From positions 1-8,415 of the forward strand of contig JACPVN010000287.1 in the NCBI GenBank assembly GCA_016191715.1: a DNA stretch of 8,415 nucleotides. The letters run 5' to 3'. This document shows positions 1 to 6,300 of the stretch, in pieces (position 1 is the stretch's first letter; each line of letters begins with the position of its first letter). The position numbers and the translations under genes are program-made. This DNA comes from Ignavibacteriota bacterium. GTDB lineage: Bacteria; Bacteroidota; Ignavibacteria; UBA10030; SZUA-254. The notes beneath the pieces were generated by a model that had not been told where the DNA came from, did not search any database, and worked only from the letters and a program-made list of their open reading frames with translations.

Positions 1-2499
1 AACAGATTGATTCGATGATGTAACAATCGAAACATTCGGAAGTGCATTAACAGTAATTGTAGCAGTCGCGCTTTCCGTTGCAGTTTCATTTGAAGAGATG
101 TACGCCGGATTCGGAACAGATTGGTTCAAGCCCAATGTCGGATACGGAGAAGTCACATTTGTTTGATATGTGATAACATTGTTCTCACTTCCTGAAGCGA
201 GCGTTCCGATTGTCCAGACTAAAATTCCACCTGTCGAATCAGTCAAAGGATATGAAGATGAACCTCCAACGTATGTTTGTCCTGTCGGAAGTGTATCGCG
301 AATGACAGTTCCTGTGGCTGATGATGTTCCTGAGTTCCCGTAAGTAATTGTGTATGTAACTTGCGCACCGGGAGACACTGTTGACGGACTCGGAGAATGA
401 GTAATATCAATGACAGGGTTCAATACAGTATGTGTGATTACATTACTCTCAACTCCGGAAGGGATTTCAGTTGCATACAGAGTTCCAAAGTCAGTTAACT
501 CAGTATTTCCCGAATATGGTGATGTGACCGTTACATTAATAGTTCTCGTACCTGAACCTTCAGCTGCAATAGTTCCAACACTCCACGTTACCGTTCTATT
601 TGCCGGATTATACGTTCCACCATTCGATGCTGACACAAAGTTCAATCCTTCAGGTAACGTATCAACTATAACCGCGCTGTTCAGTGGAAGTGAACCGGTG
701 TTTTGATACGCAAGTGTATAGGTGAAAGCCTGACCCGGTGTTAATGTTCCAAGTACGGAAGCTGTTAATGATAAAGCGGCATTCGTTCTTGTTACAGTAA
801 CGGGCGCGGCATTGAGAGCCGGAACGTACGTCGCGCTACCTGTTGCAGAAAAATTACTTGAGAATGTTCCGACCGTTGTTCCAGCCGTAACATTGAATGA
901 TAACGTTCTCGAACTTCCTGCGGGAATTGTTGTTGCAGGAAATGTCCATGTAATTGTTCCTGTTGAACCGTTCGTCGGACTTGTCGTGGGAGAAAGTGTT
1001 CCGCCTGAATTAGAGACGTAAGTAAATCCTGTTGGTAAAATATCTGAGATGCTTGATAATGTAACAGCGACAGTTGCTTCATTCGTGACAGTGATTGTAT
1101 AGACAACATTTCGTTGTGCAGTGTTGCCGCTTGCGTCAACGGTTGATGGAGTCACTGTGGCGCTCAGGAATGGTGAAGGAGAAGTTCCGCAACTGTTGTT
1201 GAATAATGTTTTTACCTGAACGAAACCTGTTACAGTTTGATTGTAAGAATCAGCAATATCTCCATACTGTCCGACAGCATAAAATTTGATGATGTATTGT
1301 CCCTGCGGAAGAGTAGAAGTATTCCACGTCGTGGTTGCATAGGAACCGAGTTGAGGAGCCGTTCCTGCACCGATTAATGTCCATGATGAGCCGACATCAT
1401 CTGCAAGTCCGTCAGCGTCAGTATCGTACCAGTAATAAAAATCTTTTGTTGTGAGTGTGTTTGCAACTGTATTTCCACCGACTAATTTTGCCGGCGCTAA
1501 ATACGTAGCAGTCAAAGTTGGTGTCGGGCAGGCAGTGATGGAAACGCCGGTTATAACAACTTCCGGAACAATGATAGTTGAATCAAATGTCATCGGGTCG
1601 CTTCCCGGAGCGGGTAAATCATTACTTACATTAAAAATTCCGTTGTACGATGCATCTTTTTTATATGGCTCGCTTGGATTTGCACCTGTTACGGGAGTCA
1701 ACATAAATAATGTTGAGGAAGTCATTGTCGGTCCGCCGTATGCACTCGCATTAAGCATCGAAAGAGGGAACTGAAAGTCCATAACAAAATTTTCGTCAGT
1801 TGCAGTCTTGTCAATAACTCGGGACGTACCGTAGTCATACACGAGTGTTCTTCTCCCAAGTGGCCATGGATTTGAAGTAATAAGATTACCACTTCCGTCA
1901 TATTGTTTCAACTGTCCCGTGTTCGGTCCGCTTGTGTACGGTTGTGTTGCATACACTTCACCGAGAACATAAACTCCGTCACGTGCCGGATCAACAGAGT
2001 GTGATTTTGTATTTCGCGAATAAATAACTCTGATGACATCGAAGGGAGTAGAAGGACTGCCGCTACTTCCATCCATTAACACACCGAAATCATCCCAACC
2101 ATCTCCCGTTAAATCCATAGTCATGTGCCAGACGGATGCATACATAGGGTCGGTGTTTTGTGAAGCGGCTCCGCCTGAATATGTAGTAGGACTTGACTCG
2201 AGTCTCATCCGAACAAAGATTGTTGTTCCGTTAGAAGCAATAAACACTGAAGGAATGACTGTATCAGGCATACCTGAAGCAAAATTCATATATCCTTGTG
2301 GCTCAGCGCCACCATCGGAAGGATCCTGAATACGCGGGTCTTTCACGCCGACATTATTTATTTTTATCGGTCGAAAGGCGAACTCAGAGGGCCATGGAAC
2401 CGGACTAAAACTTTGTCCGAAGAGAACTGAAGTGAATGTGAATAACAGTATTCCGAAAAAGAATACTCGGTGAAGACGGACAGCGGTAACGTCTTTCAT
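1..2499 (-). CDS. Secreted DUF11-repeat protein, 3' end beyond window
   Basis: The frame reads without a stop from an ATG at 2499-2497 to position 1 (833 codons), so the C-terminus is missing. The start is supported by AAGGA six bases upstream and by a signal peptide (residues 1 to about 28). Residues about 40-315 are beta-rich and unassigned, with a calcium-loop-like DLTGDGWDD near residue 129. Residues about 318-437 look Ig-like, contain DTDADGLADD (359-368), and are flanked by the only two cysteines, C324 and C437. Three DUF11-type repeats follow (about 445-571, 573-690, 694-817), with hallmarks DILPTGFTYV, DTLPEGLNFV and DTLPTGQTYV; a further segment starts near 820. The protein is rich in Thr, Ser and Asn. 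Such proteins are usually surface-exposed structural or adhesive proteins; the specific role is unknown. The missing end may carry a type IX sorting domain like its neighbour's, but this is inference. Confidence 0.88.
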   Translation of the reverse strand, partial: MKDVTAVRLHRVFFFGILLFTFTSVLFGQSFSPVPWPSEFAFRPIKINNVGVKDPRIQDPSDGGAEPQGYMNFASGMPDTVIPSVFIASNGTTIFVRMRLESSPTTYSGGAASQNTDPMYASVWHMTMDLTGDGWDDFGVLMDGSSGSPSTPFDVIRVIYSRNTKSHSVDPARDGVYVLGEVYATQPYTSGPNTGQLKQYDGSGNLITSNPWPLGRRTLVYDYGTSRVIDKTATDENFVMDFQFPLSMLNASAYGGPTMTSSTLFMLTPVTGANPSEPYKKDASYNGIFNVSNDLPAPGSDPMTFDSTIIVPEVVITGVSITACPTPTLTATYLAPAKLVGGNTVANTLTTKDFYYWYDTDADGLADDVGSSWTLIGAGTAPQLGSYATTTWNTSTLPQGQYIIKFYAVGQYGDIADSYNQTVTGFVQVKTLFNNSCGTSPSPFLSATVTPSTVDASGNTAQRNVVYTITVTNEATVAVTLSSISDILPTGFTYVSNSGGTLSPTTSPTNGSTGTITWTFPATTIPAGSSRTLSFNVTAGTTVGTFSSNFSATGSATYVPALNAAPVTVTRTNAALSLTASVLGTLTPGQAFTYTLAYQNTGSLPLNSAVIVDTLPEGLNFVSASNGGTYNPANRTVTWSVGTIAAEGSGTRTINVTVTSPYSGNTELTDFGTLYATEIPSGVESNVITHTVLNPVIDITHSPSPSTVSPGAQVTYTITYGNSGTSSATGTVIRDTLPTGQTYVGGSSSYPLTDSTGGILVWTIGTLASGSENNVITYQTNVTSPYPTLGLNQSVPNPAYISSNETATESATATITVNALPNVSIVTSSNQSV
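49..1167 (-). repeat. Three diverged DUF11-type modules
   Basis: The modules cover roughly 787-1167, 430-783 and 49-420. Each has a YTITVTN- or YTLAYQN-like strand, then a D-x-LP-x-G motif, a Thr-Trp strand (ITWTF, VTWSVGTI, LVWTIGTL) and a closing T-x-TS-like strand. The copies match at the motif level but not at the nucleotide level, so they are old repeats, unlike the Ig array of the neighbouring gene. DUF11 domains form beta-sandwich stalks in bacterial surface proteins. Module edges are approximate. Confidence 0.8.
2416..2499 (-). other. Sec signal peptide of the DUF11 protein
   Basis: Residues 1-28 have a basic N-region (MKDVTAVRLHR), a hydrophobic core (VFFFGILLFTFTSVLF), and a likely signal peptidase I site after LFG, before QSFSP. 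A small residue followed by Gln at the cut is common in Bacteroidota-type exported proteins. The exact cleavage position is inferred by eye. Confidence 0.8.
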
Positions 2500-2505
2500 A
2501 TTAAT

Positions 2506-2510
2506 TCCTT
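2506..2510 (-). promoter_or_regulatory. Ribosome binding site of the DUF11 gene
   Basis: The minus strand reads AAAGGAATTAAT directly before the ATG. The AAGGA core is six bases from the start codon, a normal spacing. This fixes the start at 2499 and agrees with the signal peptide that follows. Confidence 0.8.
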
Positions 2511-2667
2511 TAAATTGTTGACTGCTGAGTAAAGAATAAGAACAAATTAATGATAATCAAATTCTCAAATTAAACTTATTATTTAGCCATTGAAAAAATA
2601 GTTTTTTGAGAAAGTACGATGTGAGAGACTCAAAGAAGATGCCAAAAAAAACCAAGAAAACGAAATC

Positions 2668-2697
2668 ATTATAGGAATTATTCCTGTATTAAATCAA
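2668..2697 (-). promoter_or_regulatory. Sigma70-like promoter P1 of the DUF11 gene
   Basis: On the minus strand TTGATT (2697-2692) is followed by an 18-base spacer and a perfect TATAAT (2673-2668). The -35 box matches four of six consensus positions. Transcription would start near 2661 and give a leader of about 160 nt before the ATG. AT-rich DNA gives chance matches, and promoter consensus in this bacterial group may differ from that of E. coli, so this is a candidate. Confidence 0.45.
2673..2685. promoter_or_regulatory. 13-bp palindrome in the P1 spacer, possible operator
   Basis: AGGAAT and ATTCCT are perfect 6-bp inverted arms around a single central base. The element fills most of the spacer between the P1 -35 and -10 boxes and overlaps the first base of the -10. 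A repressor bound here would block polymerase. No regulator is encoded in the window, so function is inferred from position only. Confidence 0.3.
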
Positions 2698-2818
2698 ATA
2701 GTTTTTCTATTATGAGACAAAGCGCATCAATGTGAGACGTTTTACCAAAACGAACAATGCTCTTTTTTTGACTTATTAAGAAGAATGATTCAATAAAGGT
2801 GTTATTTCTTAAAAAGAT

Positions 2819-2847
2819 ATTCTATGCAATGTGGGTTTCGATTTCAA
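2819..2847 (-). promoter_or_regulatory. Alternative sigma70-like promoter P2
   Basis: On the minus strand TTGAAA (2847-2842) and TAGAAT (2824-2819) are separated by 17 bases, each one mismatch from consensus. It lies downstream of the terminator and would give a leader of about 310 nt for the DUF11 gene. It could be an extra promoter or a chance match in AT-rich DNA. Confidence 0.3.
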
Positions 2848-2975
2848 TCTGTTTTACTATGGTTTTGTTTGACGATAAACTTTTTAGAACAGACTCATTA
2901 CTCCTTTTTTTTGAAAATACCACTTTCATTCTCCTTAGTGAGGGGGACTTCATGAGTGTTTTTTTTGAAAGTTCC

Positions 2976-3012
2976 TATAAAGAAAACCCCGGAAAAATAA
3001 TCCGGGGTCTTT
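2976..3012 (-). terminator. Rho-independent terminator after the Ig-repeat gene
   Basis: The minus-strand transcript forms a 7-bp stem ACCCCGG/CCGGGGU (3008-3002 with 2992-2986) around a 9-nt AU-rich loop. A G-U and two A-U pairs can extend it. The 3' arm runs directly into UUUUCUUUAU. The stem begins 63 nt past the stop codon at 3072. The plus-strand reading has a weaker U-tract and no gene ending there, so it serves the minus-strand gene and separates it from the DUF11 gene. Confidence 0.85.
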
Positions 3013-3071
3013 GTCAAACAGCAATGTTGAAAAGTTTATTGACTATTAGGACATGTGTCCATCAGATATTC

Positions 3072-3380
3072 TTATCTTAAAAGCATCATTTTTTTCGTGC
3101 TCACGAACGATTGACCACTAAGTCTGTCATCATCACTCTCGGACGAAACGGTAACGACAATCTTATAGAAGTACACACCCGATGCGAGGTTCGAACCGTC
3201 AAATTCAAACGTTTGGATTCCCGCATCCATTTCTTCCTGATTAAATGGCGTTGCGATTTCTTTGCCAAGTAAGTCATACACTTTTATTGTTACGATAGAA
3301 TTAGCAGGTAAATCAAACGAGATCGTGGTTGACGGATTAAATGGATCCGGGTAGTTCTGATGCAACACAAATTGTTTTGG
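3072..3380 (-). other. Por-type C-terminal sorting domain (type IX secretion)
   Basis: Residues 1679-1780 show the order typical of these domains: QNYPDPFNPST, ISFDLP, VTIKVYDLLGKEI, a DAGIQTFEFDGSNLASGVYFYK block and the terminal TKKMMLLR. In the type IX system this domain guides export across the outer membrane and is usually cleaved. Two oddities are YPDPFNPS in place of the usual YPNPFNPS, and a hydrophilic acidic stretch (SSESDDDRLSGQS, residues 1757-1769) before the last strand. Confidence 0.9.
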
Positions 3381-6300
3381 AAGCAAATCATCAAGCCCCG
3401 TCAAAGCAGGTTCTTCAATTTGTGTTGCAGGCGTTGCACCCGGATTAGCCCGCAGGAAATCAACGTCGGTAACTGAGCGAACACCTTTTGCGCGTGTTCT
3501 CAAGGCAAACGAGTTCGTATCGAGTGGTCCATTGAACGCAAAATTTAATTTTCTTACCGTCGTATCCATATTCATATAGAGTGATGAATCGGCAAAGTCT
3601 TTCCAGAATGTCATTAATGTATCTGCCCGCTTGGCGATATCTTTAATCATCAAGCCGCTGAGCGGATTATTATTTTCCTGAAATACTAATTCTCCGAATC
3701 CATATGGAGTCATATTGACATTGCTTGCCCAGATGTTAAACTTCAACGCAAGTAGTTCAGCAAAGAGTCGGTTATTGAATTTACTTGGCGATATTTTTTT
3801 CAATTTTCCTACTATTGCACCTGCGCGTGGTCCGTTCGTAAATCCACGGGGTGAGCCAGTGTGCAGTCCTATTTTATCAATTAAGGAACTTTGGAAGTCA
3901 CCTGACTTACGAATATCAACCCAAGCATATTTCCGGGAATTCTCTGATGATGGAACACCGACTTGAAGTCCATAAGAAATAATTTGACCATTGCTCATCA
4001 CTTCGTCTCGTACGTTTGCGTTGTTCGGCATCGGAAGTGTTGAGGCAAAGAACGATGCCCACATCGGTCCCTCGCTTCGCTTCTTTGATGTGTTTGTATC
4101 ATTCCACAGCCACCACCATTTTTCGATTCTGATACGGCATGGTGTAACCGCTGAGAATCCTGAGATAACTACAACCTGACCAGTATCAATAACGGGTCCA
4201 TAGAATTTATAATCCTGAGCGTTCTGCCCTAAATCAACCATTTCTTCAAAAGGTGAGTATGTCGTAAACTGCGTAACCACATTGTTGAACTCAACATATA
4301 ATCCGTTGGCTTTTCTTCCTGTATTATTCTGGAAGTTGAAGGAGAACGTAAAGCCGTTGCATTTCTTCCGGCTGACAGCTTTCTTTTGTATCAAATCTAT
4401 TGGTGTGAATGTCCGATAACTGCCGGTATCGGAGAATACAAAATTGGCAAAATCGTATCCAAATAAATCTGCGCCGATGGCAATGCTCACATCATAGCTG
4501 CCGGTGACAGGCGATTTCGTAGCCCAGCCGGACGGCAGGCTTTCCATAATTGAATAATCATCAAGCGAAACGTTTGTGAAGAGATAGGTTCCGTTTGGTT
4601 GCGTCATTGTCAACTGATTGTTGGTCGGATTTGTTGCACTTGCATTCATTCTGATTCCACCGATTCCAACTTCGTTCGGGTCACGTACTCCGTTCCGATT
4701 CACATCATAAAAAACTAAACCACTGATTGTTGCACCTGTAACTGTGAAGGGGAGTGAATTTGAAATTCCGCCACCAGGTGCAGGAGTAAATACAGAAACA
4801 TTTTTTGACCCAACATTAACTAAATCAGTTTCCGGAACATCAACGAGCAACTGAGTAGGGCTGACGTAAGTCGTTAGTCTGTCGGAACCATTAAACCTGA
4901 CGACAGATGTTGGTCTGAAGTTTTCGCCACTGACGATCATGGTAAACGCAGGGTAACCAACTCGCTTTGTTGCAGGTGAAATAATTGTCAACACAGGCGT
5001 TGTAAGAATTCTGAAGGTGTTTGTTGCACTCGTAGCGGTGTTGCTGGCTCCATCAGTTGCTGTTGCAGAAAGTTGATGATACCCTTCAGTAAGTACGCCG
5101 CTTGGATAACTCCACAGTCCCGTAACATCTTGTGTGAATGTTGTATCAAGAACTCCATCGAGATAAACTTTTACCGTTGTGTTAGGATCGGCAGTACCGG
5201 AAAGAGTCGGTGTGTTGCTATTGGTCGTACTGCCATCCGGTGGTGTGACAACAGAGACAGATGGTAATACATTATCAATAGAAAATGTATGTGTTGCTGA
5301 AGTTGCCATATTACCTGCCGCGTCGGTCGCTGTTGCGTATGCAGTATGCGTACCTTGGGCGAGCACAGGACTCACTCGGCTCCACGCTCCGGTTCCATTT
5401 TGAGTAAATGTCGTGATGAGTGAATCATCTAAATAAACTCTGACTGTTGTTGCAGGTTCTGCTGTTCCTGTTAACGTTGGGGTAACCGTAGTTAAGGTTG
5501 AACCATCTGCCGGTGTTACGATAGTAACGTATGGTAATGTTGTATCAATAGTGAATGTACTTGTTGCTGTTGCAGTATTACCTGTTGCATCTGTTGCAAC
5601 TGCTGAAGATGTGTGCGGACCCTCTGCTAACGGTGCCGGAGGATTGTAATTCCATAAACCGTTCACGGGGATGTTAAACGTGTCAACCGGAACTCCATCA
5701 AGCGAAAGCACAACCGTACATCCGGGTTCTGATGTGCCATTGATTGGAGGTTGTGTGTTACTTGTGGTACTGCCATTTGCCGGAGTTGTGATTGTAACTG
5801 CCGGTGCGTTTGCATCAACGGTAAAATTATTTACCGCAGAATTGTTTTGATTGTTTGCTGCATCCCTGCCTGTTGCAGATACTGTATGTGGACCATCAGA
5901 TAACACAGGACAACGATCTGTTGACCATACTCCTCCGACCGCAATCATGCTGTCAATCGGTACTCCATCAACATAGACGACGACCAACGCATTGGGTTCT
6001 GCCAATCCGCTGATAGGAGGTGTATTATCACTTGTTACGGAATTGTCGGCTGGCGATGCTACAGTAATTGAAGGTGGAATCGTATCAACCACAATTGGTT
6101 TCGTGGTTGTGCCTATATTTCCGGCCGGGTCTGTTGCTGTCACTGAAATTGTGTGCGGACCTTCAGGAAGCGTTCCGGTGTAATCTGAAATCCAGTTGAC
6201 ATTGTTTCCTAATTGAATTGTATCAACCGGAACACCATCAATCGAAATTACTAATCGGGTGAATGTTTCAGCAGTACCGCCAATCCCAGATAGAACAGGA

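Larger units (their letters stand above)
2500..3071. other. 572-bp AT-rich intergenic region
   Basis: This gap lies between the stop of the Ig-repeat gene and the start of the DUF11 gene. It holds a terminator near 2976-3012, two promoter candidates on the minus strand, a palindrome and a ribosome binding site. It also has short repeated motifs: AAATAGTTTTT at 2596-2606 and 2696-2706, and TGTGAGA or TATGAGA at 2620, 2711 and 2731. Open frames on either strand are short, lack a properly spaced ribosome binding site, or run through the terminator. I see no tRNA or known RNA family. Confidence 0.7.

Noticed and set aside
410..2329. Several plus-strand and out-of-frame open frames across the left gene
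   Set aside because: All lie within the continuous 833-codon minus-strand frame that has a signal peptide, ribosome binding site and DUF11 motifs; they show no start signals or recognisable domains.
2769..2797. Plus-strand promoter starting TTGACT
   Set aside because: At 17 bases the -10 would be CAATAA, a poor match, and no plus-strand gene follows.
2822..2953. Minus-strand small frame of 43 residues (or 35 from the inner ATG at 2929)
   Set aside because: The outer ATG has no ribosome binding site; the inner one has AAGGAG only one base away. The frame overlaps the P2 -10 box, and the peptide shows no recognisable feature.
2799..3080. Plus-strand open frame of 93 codons with a hydrophobic start
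   Set aside because: It starts at GTG with AAAGG touching the codon, runs through the terminator hairpin and into the end of the opposite gene, and has low-complexity AT-rich composition.
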